Positions 16,071-25,297 of a stretch of 64,000 bases of DNA are shown piece by piece. Every line of letters begins with the position of its first letter. Position 1 is the stretch's first letter. This DNA comes from DASTDH01 sp035601575 (GTDB lineage: Bacteria; Verrucomicrobiota; Verrucomicrobiia; Chthoniobacterales; JAFAMB01), in NCBI GenBank assembly GCA_035601575.1, contig DATNNZ010000051.1, positions 43,474 through 107,473 on the forward strand. The letters are read 5' to 3'. The notes beneath the pieces are model-generated. The model saw only the letters and a list, made by a program, of their open reading frames with translations, was not told the DNA's origin and did not search any database. The position numbers and the translations under genes are program-made.

Positions 16071-17216
16071 ATGCATAAACAGAGCGCTTATATTTTGTTT
16101 CTGGCGGTCGCGGTTCTGGTTTCGATCGGCATTGTGATGTTATTCAGTACCGGTGCATTTGCTCCGGACAGTCACGGGGATCAATTTCGATTTTTGAAGA
16201 AACAAACCTTTTGGCTCGGAGTCGGTTTTATCGGCGCCGTTGCTTGTACGCTGATTGACTATCATTGGTGGCAGAAAACCTGGATGGTTTGGCTGACTGG
16301 GTCGGTCATTCTGTTGGTTCTCTGCTTTATTCACCCCATCGGTTTGCGCATCAACGGATCTTCCCGATGGATTCAGGTCGGCGCCTTTACTTTTCAAGCG
16401 TCTGAATTGGCAAAGTTTGGTGCGATTGTGTTTATCGGCTGGTGGTTCGCTAAGTTTGAACAAGTTCAACATCGGTTGCTTCCCGGAATCGTGGTGCCGT
16501 TAGCGGTGGTTGCCGTCCTGCTCGGTTTGATTGCCGCCGAGACGGATCTCGGTTCGACCGCGCTGATCGGAATCACCGTCCTTTTGATGATGTTTGTAGC
16601 CGGCGCCAATTATCGATACTTGGGTCTCATGGTAGCGATTGGCATCGGTGGCGTTCTCAGCTTGGCTTGGCGTATTTCGGAACGACAAGGGCGGCTGCTG
16701 GCGTTCATCCATCCCGATCAGTACGAGAAGACCGAGGGTCATCAACAATTCATGAGCCTCATTGCTTTTGGTTCGGGCGGTATCGAAGGTCTGGGGCTGG
16801 GAAACGGCCGGCAAAAAATGTCATATTTACCATATGCCCATACCGACTTCATTTTTCCGGTCATCGGCGAGGAGTTAGGGCTGCGCGTGACACTCGTCAT
16901 CGTATTTTGTTATCTCTTGATCCTCACCGCCGGCACCCTCATCGCTCTGAATGCTAAAGACCGATTCGGAATGCTGTTGGGTTTTGGGTGCACTTTCATC
17001 GTCGGACTGCAGGCGCTGGTCAATATCGGCGTCACCACTTCACTTCTCCCCAACAAAGGATTACCGCTGCCTTTCATCAGTTACGGAGGATCGAATCTGT
17101 TTTTTTGTCTTATCTTCATCGGTATTTTGATCAATATCTACCGGCAGGGAAAGGAAGAGGGAGGAACTTCGCAGACCGCGATGATGGTCCGCGTCCGGCA
17201 CCTTTCTGAATTTTAG
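16071..17216 (+). CDS. ftsW: Septal peptidoglycan glycosyltransferase FtsW
   Basis: 381-aa SEDS-family integral membrane protein polymerising lipid II at the septum together with FtsI. About ten transmembrane helices. SEDS hallmarks include the SSRWIQVGAFTFQASELAK segment and, toward the C-terminus, GVTTSLLPNKGLPLPFISYGGSN (split for length: TTSLLPNKG and PFISYGGSN). It belongs to FtsW rather than RodA by position in the dcw cluster, while mrdA is found separately at 42-44 kb. The gap to murG is 10 bases. Confidence 0.94.
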   Translation: MHKQSAYILFLAVAVLVSIGIVMLFSTGAFAPDSHGDQFRFLKKQTFWLGVGFIGAVACTLIDYHWWQKTWMVWLTGSVILLVLCFIHPIGLRINGSSRWIQVGAFTFQASELAKFGAIVFIGWWFAKFEQVQHRLLPGIVVPLAVVAVLLGLIAAETDLGSTALIGITVLLMMFVAGANYRYLGLMVAIGIGGVLSLAWRISERQGRLLAFIHPDQYEKTEGHQQFMSLIAFGSGGIEGLGLGNGRQKMSYLPYAHTDFIFPVIGEELGLRVTLVIVFCYLLILTAGTLIALNAKDRFGMLLGFGCTFIVGLQALVNIGVTTSLLPNKGLPLPFISYGGSNLFFCLIFIGILINIYRQGKEEGGTSQTAMMVRVRHLSEF

Positions 17217-17226
17217 ATTCTATTTC

Positions 17227-18312
17227 ATGAAATTTGCGATTGCATGTGGTGGAACCGGTGGTCACCTGTTCCCAGGGTTAGCTATTGCCGAGCTTCTTCG
17301 AGGTCGCGGCCATGAGGTGTTGCTACTTATTTCCGAAAAGCAAATTGACGCAATTGCGGTAAGGGACCGCACTGATTTTGAGATCAAAAAGATTGCGTCG
17401 GTCGGTATGCCTTCGATTTGGTCGCCACAAATTTTTCCTTTTGCCGTAAAGTTCATCAGCGGCTTTCTCACCTGCTGGAATCTATTCCGGTCCTGGCGTC
17501 CATCGGCCATCTTAGGTATGGGCGGATTCACCTCGACGGCACCAATCCTGGCCGGACGTTTGCTCAAGACGCCTACGTTCATTCATGAATCGAACGCGAT
17601 TCCTGGAAAGGCGAATCGGATCAATGCGAAATTGGCAGATACTGTTCTCTTGGGCTTCGCTGAGTGCCGACAGTACTTTCCCGCGAAGCCTGTCCAGGTG
17701 ACCGGTACGCCAATTCGTACCAGCCTGCGAGGTGCAGTCGATCGCGAGACCGCAACGCGAAATCTTCGACTGAAATCTGGACTGCAGACGGTTGCAGTCT
17801 TTGGCGGCAGCCAGGGGGCCCATGGTATTAACGAAGCCGTAGTGGCTGCCTTGCATCATTTTGCAATGAAGCCGGTGCAATTCGTCCACTTGACCGGGCG
17901 GGAGGATCACCAGTTCGTTTACGATCGATATCAGAAGGAGGGGATTCCTGCGTTTGTCGCTGCGTTCCACTATCAGATGGAGGATGTGTATGGAGTGGCG
18001 GATCTGATCGTTGCTCGCTCGGGAGCCGCTAGTTTGAGTGAGATCTCGTACTTCGGGTTGCCGGCGATTTTGATGCCATACCCGTTTGCGGCCGATAACC
18101 ACCAGTCTTTGAATGCAGCGATCTTCAGTCGGAATAGCGCCGCTGAAGTTCTTGAAGGAGCCGAGGCGAACGGCGAAAAGCTTGGCCATCTGATCGACGA
18201 ACTGCTTTCGGATCTTAAACGGCGGCGTTTGATGGCGGAGAGCATGCGATCAATGGCGATTACCGACGCCGCGGAAAAAATTGCTGAGCTTCTGGAGGCA
18301 CAAGCTGGATGA
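17227..18312 (+). CDS. murG: Lipid II synthase MurG (UDP-GlcNAc transferase)
   Basis: 361-aa GT-B (GT28) glycosyltransferase at the cytoplasmic membrane face converting lipid I to lipid II. G-loop 1 GGTGGHLFPG at residues 8-17, second G-loop FGGSQGAHGIN near 196-206, and the donor-site segment ARSGAASLSEISYFGLPAILMP split between about 264 and 285. Full length. Overlaps the murC-murB fusion by 4 bases (ATGA). Confidence 0.94.
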   Translation: MKFAIACGGTGGHLFPGLAIAELLRGRGHEVLLLISEKQIDAIAVRDRTDFEIKKIASVGMPSIWSPQIFPFAVKFISGFLTCWNLFRSWRPSAILGMGGFTSTAPILAGRLLKTPTFIHESNAIPGKANRINAKLADTVLLGFAECRQYFPAKPVQVTGTPIRTSLRGAVDRETATRNLRLKSGLQTVAVFGGSQGAHGINEAVVAALHHFAMKPVQFVHLTGREDHQFVYDRYQKEGIPAFVAAFHYQMEDVYGVADLIVARSGAASLSEISYFGLPAILMPYPFAADNHQSLNAAIFSRNSAAEVLEGAEANGEKLGHLIDELLSDLKRRRLMAESMRSMAITDAAEKIAELLEAQAG

Positions 18313-20600
18313 GGACCCGAGAAGAGCTCCAGCAGCTACTGCTTTCGCCGCCCAGAAAGATCCATCTCATTGGGGTGGCGGGGAGCGGGATGAGTGGAAT
18401 CGCCGGACTGGTTTTGGCGTTAGGTCATGAAGTAAGCGGAAGCGATCGTGTAAGCTCGTTGGAAACGCGTCGCCTGGAAGCGGCCGGTCTCAAATTTCAC
18501 CTTCCGCAAACCGCTGAGACAGTTCACGAAGCAGAACTCGTGATTCACTCTTCTGCGATCCGAGCCGGAAATCCCGCCTATGACGAGGCGACTCGGCTGG
18601 ATCTGTGGATGGTTAGACGGGCCGAGGCGTTGGCTGCGATCATGGCAATCCGCGATGGGATAGTGATCGCCGGGATGCACGGAAAAACCACCACTTCAGC
18701 AATGGCGGCGCATGTGCTGCGGGTGGGTGGCCTGCATCCGTCGCATTATGTTGGGGCAGAGATTCCAATCCTCGGTACCAATGCGCATTGGGACCCGAAC
18801 GGACAATACTTCGTAGCGGAAGGGGACGAGAGTGACGGGACGCTTCGGTTTTACCAGCCCAGACACGCGATCATTCTCAACGTCGAACTTGAGCACTTGG
18901 ATTACTACGCGGATCTCGCCGCGATTGATAGCGTGTTTCGCGATTTCATTGCCCAGACTCGTGGGAATATCCTTTACTGTGCGGATGATCCGCACGCTGC
19001 ACGATTGTGCCGGGATCTTCCCAATTCGATCAGTTACGGCGAAGATCGGAATTCTGTCTATCGTTTCGATCGGGTAACCGCAACTGATTTCGGTTCACGC
19101 TTCGAGATATGGTACCGTGACACTAAACTTGGTGAGCTCGATCTGGGGGTACCGGGAAAGCATAATGTTAGTAATGCGCTGGCGGTCGCCTCACTTGCTA
19201 CCGAGGTTGGCGTCACGTTCCCCAAAATAGCGGAAGCGCTAGCTTCATTTCGTGGGGCACGACGACGTTTTGAGGTGAAGCTACAAAATGAAGATTTCTG
19301 GGTAGTAGACGATTACGGCCATCATCCGACAGAAATCCGGGAGACTCTGCGCACCGCTCAAGCAATCGGACGAAAACGAATTGTTGTGATGTTTCAGCCG
19401 CATCGCTACTCCCGGACTCGAGCTCTCCGGAACGAGTTTGGTGCGGCGTTCGATTCCGCAGATCTAGTGTTTGTTACTGATGTTTATGCCGCTAGCGAAG
19501 AGCCAATCCCGGGTATTTCCGGAGAGACCATCGTGAGTGCGATTCGCGAGCGCGGGAGGCTTCCGGTCCAGTACATTAGTAGGAGGGAGCGATTACATCG
19601 GGCGTTGGCCCGTGCGGCTTGCCCCGGTGATCTCCTATTGAGTCTCGGGGCAGGGGACATTCATGAGGAAGCTTCCAAGCTGGTCCAAGATTTGGAGATC
19701 GCGCGCCAACTGCGCGAGGCGATGGGAGCAGGAGCGGTCACACTGTACGAGCCGATGGCGAACCATACGACTTTGCGGGTGGGCGGACCGGCTCAGTTCT
19801 GGGTTGAACCTCAGACGCATGGCGGATTGGCAAACGCGCTCGGATTTTGCTCGGCCAATCGCTTGCCCGTGATGATCGTTGGCCGAGGATCCAATCTGCT
19901 GGTGCGTGAGGGCGGAATTCCGGGTGTCGTAATCCATCTCTCGAAAGGGGACTTTTCGGCGGTGAAAATCAACGATTGGGAAATTGAGGCTGGTGCCGGA
20001 GTTCGCCTGAAACAACTAGTGGGTGCTGCCCGGCAAGCCAGGATTGGAGGATTTGAGTGGATGGAAGGGATTCCGGGCAGTGTGGGCGGCAGTCTGCGGA
20101 TGAATGCTGGAGCGATGGGTGCGGAAACGTTTCAGCAGGTCGTGAACGTGCGCGTGGTCAATATGCGAGGGGAGTTCGAAATTCTGACCCCGGAAATGAT
20201 GCAAGTGCATTACCGAAATGTTCCGACTCTGCGAGATCGGTTTGTAGTATCGGCCGTCTTTCGGGGTACGCCGGCCAAGCTTGAAGAAATTGAACAGCGC
20301 CTCGATGTCGCCAGCAAAAAAAGACGGAGTACACAACCAATTGCGGCTAGCGCCGGTTGCATTTTCAAGAACCCAGTTGAATGCCCCGCCGGCAAACTCG
20401 TCGAACAGCTCGGACTCAAGAACAAGATGATTGGCGCCGCGCGAGTCTCAGAGATCCATGGAAATTTCATCGTGAACACAGGCGAAGCGACGGCTGGAGA
20501 TGTCATCCGCTTGATCTCGGAAATTCAGGCAACAGCCAAAGCCGAGCGCGGAATCGAATTACAGACCGAGGTCCAAATTGTGGGAGTGGACGATGATTAA
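18309..20600 (+). CDS. murC-murB: MurC-MurB fusion: UDP-MurNAc:L-alanine ligase / UDP-GlcNAc-enolpyruvate reductase
   Basis: 763-aa bifunctional cytosolic enzyme in one uninterrupted frame. MurC occupies about 1-460: GVAGSGMSGIA near residue 20, ATP motif GMHGKTTT at 122-129, DDYGHHPTEI near 335. MurB follows from about 470: FAD-binding LRVGGPAQF (around 488-497), VGRGSNLLVR, GIPGSVGGSLRMNAGA, and a C-terminal FKNP/EIH region. The usual MurB catalytic serine in the AGS(I/F)FKNP context is Cys684 here (AGCIFKNP). The product of MurB is the substrate of MurC, so the fusion links consecutive steps in reversed order. MurC-MurB fusions are known in some Verrucomicrobia-related bacteria. Confidence 0.93.
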   Translation: MRTREELQQLLLSPPRKIHLIGVAGSGMSGIAGLVLALGHEVSGSDRVSSLETRRLEAAGLKFHLPQTAETVHEAELVIHSSAIRAGNPAYDEATRLDLWMVRRAEALAAIMAIRDGIVIAGMHGKTTTSAMAAHVLRVGGLHPSHYVGAEIPILGTNAHWDPNGQYFVAEGDESDGTLRFYQPRHAIILNVELEHLDYYADLAAIDSVFRDFIAQTRGNILYCADDPHAARLCRDLPNSISYGEDRNSVYRFDRVTATDFGSRFEIWYRDTKLGELDLGVPGKHNVSNALAVASLATEVGVTFPKIAEALASFRGARRRFEVKLQNEDFWVVDDYGHHPTEIRETLRTAQAIGRKRIVVMFQPHRYSRTRALRNEFGAAFDSADLVFVTDVYAASEEPIPGISGETIVSAIRERGRLPVQYISRRERLHRALARAACPGDLLLSLGAGDIHEEASKLVQDLEIARQLREAMGAGAVTLYEPMANHTTLRVGGPAQFWVEPQTHGGLANALGFCSANRLPVMIVGRGSNLLVREGGIPGVVIHLSKGDFSAVKINDWEIEAGAGVRLKQLVGAARQARIGGFEWMEGIPGSVGGSLRMNAGAMGAETFQQVVNVRVVNMRGEFEILTPEMMQVHYRNVPTLRDRFVVSAVFRGTPAKLEEIEQRLDVASKKRRSTQPIAASAGCIFKNPVECPAGKLVEQLGLKNKMIGAARVSEIHGNFIVNTGEATAGDVIRLISEIQATAKAERGIELQTEVQIVGVDDD

Positions 20601-20751
20601 ACACTGCCGGTTGGCATCGATTTCAGGTTCCAATGATGGGTTGCTAGCGCGTTCCGGGAAGCGCAAAGCACTGGGAAGGGCGTTGCCAGCCAGTTCGAAT
20701 GTTAGTTGGACTAATAAATTACTAATATTTTGTATTTACGCAGTGCAAAGC

Positions 20752-20780
20752 TTGGACCTTTTGTTGGAATTTGTTAGGAT
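20752..20780 (+). promoter_or_regulatory. Candidate promoter for ftsQ-ftsA-ftsZ
   Basis: TTGGAC (20752-20757), a 17-base spacer and an extended -10, TG-T-TAGGAT (TG at 20772, TAGGAT 20775-20780). It sits in the 285-bp gap between murC-murB and ftsQ, the longest gap in the cluster. A separate promoter for the division genes ftsQAZ is common in other bacteria. A leader of about 100 bases would precede the ftsQ GTG. Confidence 0.5.
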
Positions 20781-20885
20781 AAGCAAAACCAGCCTTTCTC
20801 AGGCCGGACGTTTTCGCTTCGCACCTATCGAGTTGTTCGTTGCGAGTAAGCGACGGTTTCGGGGAAGGAGCGTGGCAAACTGGCA

Positions 20886-21926
20886 GTGACAACCCCAAAA
20901 AAACCGCGCAAACAAAACCGAAGAACATCGACGTCGTGGCAGCGACGACAACAGCATCTTCTGGATGTAAGGGTTCGCACGCGAAAAGCGGCCGCTCGCC
21001 GAACGCAACAGATCTTTTTTCTTTTCTCGGTGCTGCTGATCGTTGGTTCCTCGATTGCCGGAGTCGTTTTTGGCGCAAAACGAGCTTTGAATGCCTGGTT
21101 TTTCGAGAATGTGGACTACGCCGTACGCAATATTGATGTAACGACTGATGGTAAGCTAACCCGGGATGCGATCCTGAGAACCGCTGATATCGCCGAGGGG
21201 GCCAACATTTTCCAGATCAATCTGCTTCAGCTGCAAGAGCGGCTCCGGAGTTTGCCGCAGGTCGAAGAATCGAGAGTGCAAAGAGTTCTCCCCAATCGGC
21301 TGGTGATCACCATTCAGGAGCGACGACCGGTCGCCTGGGTAGTAGCATCCGATAGCGTCCCGCCGACCTTTGAAAATGCCTTTCTCGTTGATCGGCGAGG
21401 TATCCTGCTTAAGCCGAAAGGTTCTGCTCCGGAATACGCCGGTTTACCAGTGATCTTAGGCGTCGAGACGTCGTCTTTAGTCGCTGGCCAGGCGCTCGAT
21501 CGAGAAGAAGTAAAAGCTGCTTTGGAACTGCTTCGGGATGCTGCCGAAATCTTGCAAACTCGATTGCAGATCCAGAGCATCGACGTTTCCAAGGAATATT
21601 GTCTGGTCGTTACTGATAAACAGCGCTCAGTCGTCACGTTCGGTACGGACGATCTGGTTCTGCAACTGAGGCGTCTCGAGCGGTTAATGAACTATTGCGA
21701 AAAAAATAGCAAAGAGCTGCAAACGGTGAACTTGTTGGTGCAGCGCAATATTCCAGTCACATTCGTACAGTCGACGGCTCTGGAGCCCGAAGTGGGACCG
21801 ACTCCTTCGCCGGAACCGGTTAAGCCAAGCGATGCTGCGTCACATCCGCCGGTGAAGACGTCAAAGAACAGTCATGGACGAAAGGTCTCCCAACCGAAGA
21901 AGACGCCGATGGCTGGGAAATTCTAA
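20886..21926 (+). CDS. ftsQ: Cell division protein FtsQ
   Basis: 346-aa bitopic division protein linking FtsA/FtsZ and FtsL/FtsB. A very basic N-terminal cytoplasmic segment (about 1-40), one transmembrane helix (about 42-66), then a POTRA domain (about 78-150, with NIDVTTDGKLTRDAIL and VEESRVQRVLPNRLVITI) and the FtsQ beta domain to about 300, ending in a Pro/Ser/Lys-rich tail. The start is GTG 20886; no close RBS is visible (AGGAG lies about 20 bases upstream), so the exact start is uncertain. The stop is 1 base before ftsA. Confidence 0.88.
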   Translation: MTTPKKPRKQNRRTSTSWQRRQQHLLDVRVRTRKAAARRTQQIFFLFSVLLIVGSSIAGVVFGAKRALNAWFFENVDYAVRNIDVTTDGKLTRDAILRTADIAEGANIFQINLLQLQERLRSLPQVEESRVQRVLPNRLVITIQERRPVAWVVASDSVPPTFENAFLVDRRGILLKPKGSAPEYAGLPVILGVETSSLVAGQALDREEVKAALELLRDAAEILQTRLQIQSIDVSKEYCLVVTDKQRSVVTFGTDDLVLQLRRLERLMNYCEKNSKELQTVNLLVQRNIPVTFVQSTALEPEVGPTPSPEPVKPSDAASHPPVKTSKNSHGRKVSQPKKTPMAGKF

Positions 21927-21927
21927 T

Positions 21928-23145
21928 ATGGGTAGAGAAAATATATTTGTGGGTTTGGAAGTAGGAACATCGAAGATCTGTGTTGCAGTGGCAGAAGCGC
22001 ATCACGACGGAACGCTCAAGGTCTTGGGGGTCGGTAATGCGCCATCTCGGGGAGTACGAAAAGGAGAGATCGTTGATTTCGAGACCGCGAAACGCTGCGT
22101 TCACGACGCCATCGTCGACGCTGAAGAGAAAAGCGATGTCGAAATCAGCGAAGTTTATCTCGGAATCACCGGTGGTCACATTAGGAGTTTCAACAATCGC
22201 GGAGTGGTGCTGCTGGAAGAGGGTCGCGAAGAAATTGACGAGCATGATCTCGAGGATGTGCGGACCAACGCACGCGAGGTGAGCCTCCCGGTTGAGGATT
22301 GTATCCTTCATACTATCATTCAGCACTACTATGTGGATGGCCAGGATGGAGTCCTGAACCCAGTTGGGCTTTTTGGGAAGAAACTGGAAGCGGACTTTCA
22401 CGTTGTCTATGGTATTCGGACCCGAATTCAAAACGCGATTCGTTGTGTGAAAGAGCTTGAGCTGGATACCGCGGATGTGGTTATTAACTCCTTCGCCACG
22501 GCGCAAGCGGTTCTAGACAAACAGCAAAAGCAGCTCGGCGCCTTGGTCATCGATATCGGTGGAGGTACCACCGATTTCTTAGTGTACGTGGACGGCGCAG
22601 TGAAACAGAGCGGCATCTTGGCGGTGGGCGGTGACCATATCACTAACGATATGTGTATTGGGTTAAAGATACCGACCACCCGAGCGGAAAAGCTAAAGAG
22701 CGAAGAAGGGAGCGTAACGCTGGGGACCGCGTTTCCGGGCGAAACCATCGTTTTGCGAGATGAAACCGGTTTTGCCGGCCGGGAAATAGAACGTGAGTTG
22801 GTGAATCAGATCGTGCACCTGCGCGTGCGCGAGGTTCTGGAAATCGTTCGTCGCTTGATCGACGGGGAACAAAATCTTCATTACATCGGTGCGGGTGTTC
22901 TATTGACCGGAGGATCGAGTCAAATTCGCGGGCTGGAAGATCTCGCTTCCGAGATTTTTGGTATGCCGGCGCGAGTAGCGCATGCGTTGCCGCTGGCGGG
23001 TGTGACTTCCGCATTCGAGAATCCTCAATTTGCGACTGCATTGGGTTTGGTTAAATACGCGCACCTAGCTCACCTCGACCGCCCGCTCGAAGGTGGCTTA
23101 TTCAGTCGGGCAATCAGGAAACTCAGCGGAATGTTTCGAGCGTAA
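21928..23145 (+). CDS. ftsA: Cell division protein FtsA
   Basis: 405-aa actin-fold protein tethering FtsZ filaments to the membrane. Phosphate-1 region VGLEVGTSKICVAVAE at the N-terminus, the phosphate-2 motif VIDIGGGTTDFLVY near residue 205, and the adenosine-binding VLLTGGSSQIRGLED near 325. The C-terminus (FSRAIRKLSGMFRA) fits the amphipathic membrane-targeting helix. The start is ATG 21928, immediately after ftsQ; an upstream in-frame ATG at 21874 only reads ftsQ in another frame. Followed 5 bases later by ftsZ. Confidence 0.94.
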   Translation: MGRENIFVGLEVGTSKICVAVAEAHHDGTLKVLGVGNAPSRGVRKGEIVDFETAKRCVHDAIVDAEEKSDVEISEVYLGITGGHIRSFNNRGVVLLEEGREEIDEHDLEDVRTNAREVSLPVEDCILHTIIQHYYVDGQDGVLNPVGLFGKKLEADFHVVYGIRTRIQNAIRCVKELELDTADVVINSFATAQAVLDKQQKQLGALVIDIGGGTTDFLVYVDGAVKQSGILAVGGDHITNDMCIGLKIPTTRAEKLKSEEGSVTLGTAFPGETIVLRDETGFAGREIERELVNQIVHLRVREVLEIVRRLIDGEQNLHYIGAGVLLTGGSSQIRGLEDLASEIFGMPARVAHALPLAGVTSAFENPQFATALGLVKYAHLAHLDRPLEGGLFSRAIRKLSGMFRA

Positions 23146-23150
23146 AGAGT

Positions 23151-24545
23151 ATGGTCCAGCTCAATCGACAATATGATCGGGATGAAGAATCGGCGTCACC
23201 GATTAGTATCAAAGTAGTAGGGATCGGAGGCGCCGGATCGAACATCCTGGACCGAATGGTTCTGGATGGATCTGAGGAAATCCAACTGATCGCAATCAAT
23301 ACCGATGTGCAATCGCTGGCCGGATCGGTAGCGACTCACAAGGTGCAACTGGGTCGAACTCTCACGCGCGGGCTCGGTTCGGGTGGTGATCCGGAGCTCG
23401 GTTTGGCGGCCGCGGAAGAAGCCACCGAAGAAATTCGGAAAGCGCTTGAAGGCGGAGATGTGATTATCGTTTGCGCCGGCCTGGGCGGGGGAACCGGTTC
23501 GGGCGCGACTCCGTGGGTTGTTCAGTTGGCCAAAGAAGAAAAAGCATTGATCTTGGTAATAGCGGCTTTGCCATTCACTTTTGAGGGGCGACGCCGGTGC
23601 GCGCAGGCGACGGCCAGTTTAGAGCAACTAGGCGCTAGCGCCGATGCGGTCATCTGCTTTGAGAATGACCGCATGGCGGAAATCGCTTTGCCGCGAATGG
23701 GCATCCACGAAGCATTTGCCGCCGCCGACCTGACGATCAGCCGATGCATCCGCGCAATCGTCGCTATTCTCCGCCGACCTGGGCTGCTAAAGATCGGTTT
23801 TGATGATGTCCGGGCGGTACTGCGGGGCAGGGATTCCCGGGGGCTCTTTGGATTCGGTGAAGCAGTTGGTGAGAATCGAGCGCACGAGGCATTGGCTCTG
23901 GCGTTAAAAAATCCATTGATGAACCGCGGAGAAATGCTTCACGATTCGTATCATGCGATCATTTACATTCGTGGCGGCAGCAACGTGACACTCGGCGAAG
24001 TGCAGACCATCATGGAAGAATTGAACCGCCACATCAACGATCGCACTAAACTATTTATGGGTATCTCAGTTGATCCTGAGATGGGGCAACGCCTTTCGGT
24101 GAGTATCATCAGTTCGTTGGGAAGCCCGGTTGGGCCCGAGGTGTCGCGCTTGCCTCAAGCCGTCCCGGATGAACGAATTTCGAAAGCAAAATCAGAGCAT
24201 GTGATCGACGCTGGCCGGTCGGTTCCAGACAAACCGGCCGAGTTTCCAGAGCCAGACCCAAGCTGCTCGGATGCTCTACTGCCGGAGATGGATATCAAAA
24301 GGTTCAGTGTGCCTGAACGAGAACCGGTTCAAGACAAGGAGAGCGCACCACCACCACCGCCGAAAGAACCTGCCCCTAAGCCCGCTTCGCGCGCGCCGGA
24401 TGTCAAGAAGGCCGAGGCGAAACAGGAGGTTCTTCCTTTTGAACCAGTTTCCCGCGGCCGCTTCGAGAAAAGCGAGCCAACTATCGTAGATGGGCAAGAT
24501 CTTGACGTGCCGGCATTTTTGCGGAAGCACATCAAATTTCGGTAA
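23151..24545 (+). CDS. ftsZ: Cell division GTPase FtsZ, divergent T7 loop
   Basis: 464-aa tubulin-like protein forming the division ring. The GTP-binding signature GGGTGSG at 112-118 and VVGIGGAGSNILDRM at the N-terminus are intact. The T7 loop, normally NxDFAD, reads KIGFDD here (residues 214-219): the Asn and the first catalytic Asp are replaced by Lys and Gly, while the last Asp is kept. Alignment is by the flanking RPGLL and DDVRAVL. A Pro-rich linker (about 330-445) ends in the conserved FtsA-binding tail LDVPAFLRKH. Gene order and the tail show it is the genuine FtsZ, but GTP hydrolysis may be altered. Confidence 0.93.
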   Translation: MVQLNRQYDRDEESASPISIKVVGIGGAGSNILDRMVLDGSEEIQLIAINTDVQSLAGSVATHKVQLGRTLTRGLGSGGDPELGLAAAEEATEEIRKALEGGDVIIVCAGLGGGTGSGATPWVVQLAKEEKALILVIAALPFTFEGRRRCAQATASLEQLGASADAVICFENDRMAEIALPRMGIHEAFAAADLTISRCIRAIVAILRRPGLLKIGFDDVRAVLRGRDSRGLFGFGEAVGENRAHEALALALKNPLMNRGEMLHDSYHAIIYIRGGSNVTLGEVQTIMEELNRHINDRTKLFMGISVDPEMGQRLSVSIISSLGSPVGPEVSRLPQAVPDERISKAKSEHVIDAGRSVPDKPAEFPEPDPSCSDALLPEMDIKRFSVPEREPVQDKESAPPPPPKEPAPKPASRAPDVKKAEAKQEVLPFEPVSRGRFEKSEPTIVDGQDLDVPAFLRKHIKFR

Positions 24546-24653
24546 TATTAGGGTCGATTGGTTTCAAAGGCTTCTTGCGCATTGGTTTGCGTTTGGCACG
24601 CTTCGAGTGCATAGATGAGTAATGTGGTCGGGATCGCAGGTGAGGAGGAGTGA

Positions 24654-25262
24654 ATGACTTTTGAGCGTACAGAATGTGCGATGCACCGGCTGTCTCCCGG
24701 AGTTTTCCCCGTGAGCCGCCCGGGTCCGCCGGTGATGCTTAGCGGCTCGGCCCGGACACCAAAGAATCCAGACGCACTTTTCCAGGAAGCTTTGGTCTAT
24801 CTCCGAGAGAGCGGATTCCGAGTCACGAAGCCCCGGGAAGTGATCGTTCGCGCGGCTATTTCGTTTTCTGAGCCGTTCAATGCAGAGGATCTCCTTTCCG
24901 CCGCGCGAAGGATGGATCGGCTGATTTCGCTAGCCACGGTATACCGTACGTTACCTATGCTCTTGGATAGCCGGCTAATCCGGGAAGTCGAACTGAACCG
25001 TGAGCATCGGTACTACGAAGTCAATCGCGAACAATCGCCGGCGGCATTTCATATAGTCTGCAGTGATTGCCGTCAGGTGCTCCAAGTCCAGGACGAATGC
25101 ATCACGTTACGTGAACGCTTCCTGGCCAACAGCCTTGGTTTCAAGCCGCTGAAGCTAGCCGTTCGCATAGAAGCTGCCTGTCTCGAACTCCTGGAGAGGG
25201 GCCAATGCGCACGGAAAGAGGCGCTCGCGAGCTCTGTCGCGGCGTCGGCGGGATCGAATTAG
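24654..25262 (+). CDS. Fur-family metal/peroxide-responsive repressor
   Basis: 202-aa regulator with the Fur winged helix (about 42-110: SGFRVTKPREVIVRA, LATVYRTLPMLLD) and a C-terminal dimerisation half. The first structural zinc pair is present (C136, C139 in HIVCSDC), but the second CxxC is not: C176 is followed by Leu at +3, and the next cysteine is C185. An N-terminal extension of about 40 residues precedes the domain. The start is well supported by GAGGAGGAG before ATG 24654. Whether it senses iron, zinc or peroxide cannot be told. It stands 108 bases downstream of ftsZ on the same strand but with its own RBS. Confidence 0.82.
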   Translation: MTFERTECAMHRLSPGVFPVSRPGPPVMLSGSARTPKNPDALFQEALVYLRESGFRVTKPREVIVRAAISFSEPFNAEDLLSAARRMDRLISLATVYRTLPMLLDSRLIREVELNREHRYYEVNREQSPAAFHIVCSDCRQVLQVQDECITLRERFLANSLGFKPLKLAVRIEAACLELLERGQCARKEALASSVAASAGSN

Positions 25263-25297
25263 CGCGCCTGAAATCAGGATTAGCCCGCTGCTCGCCC

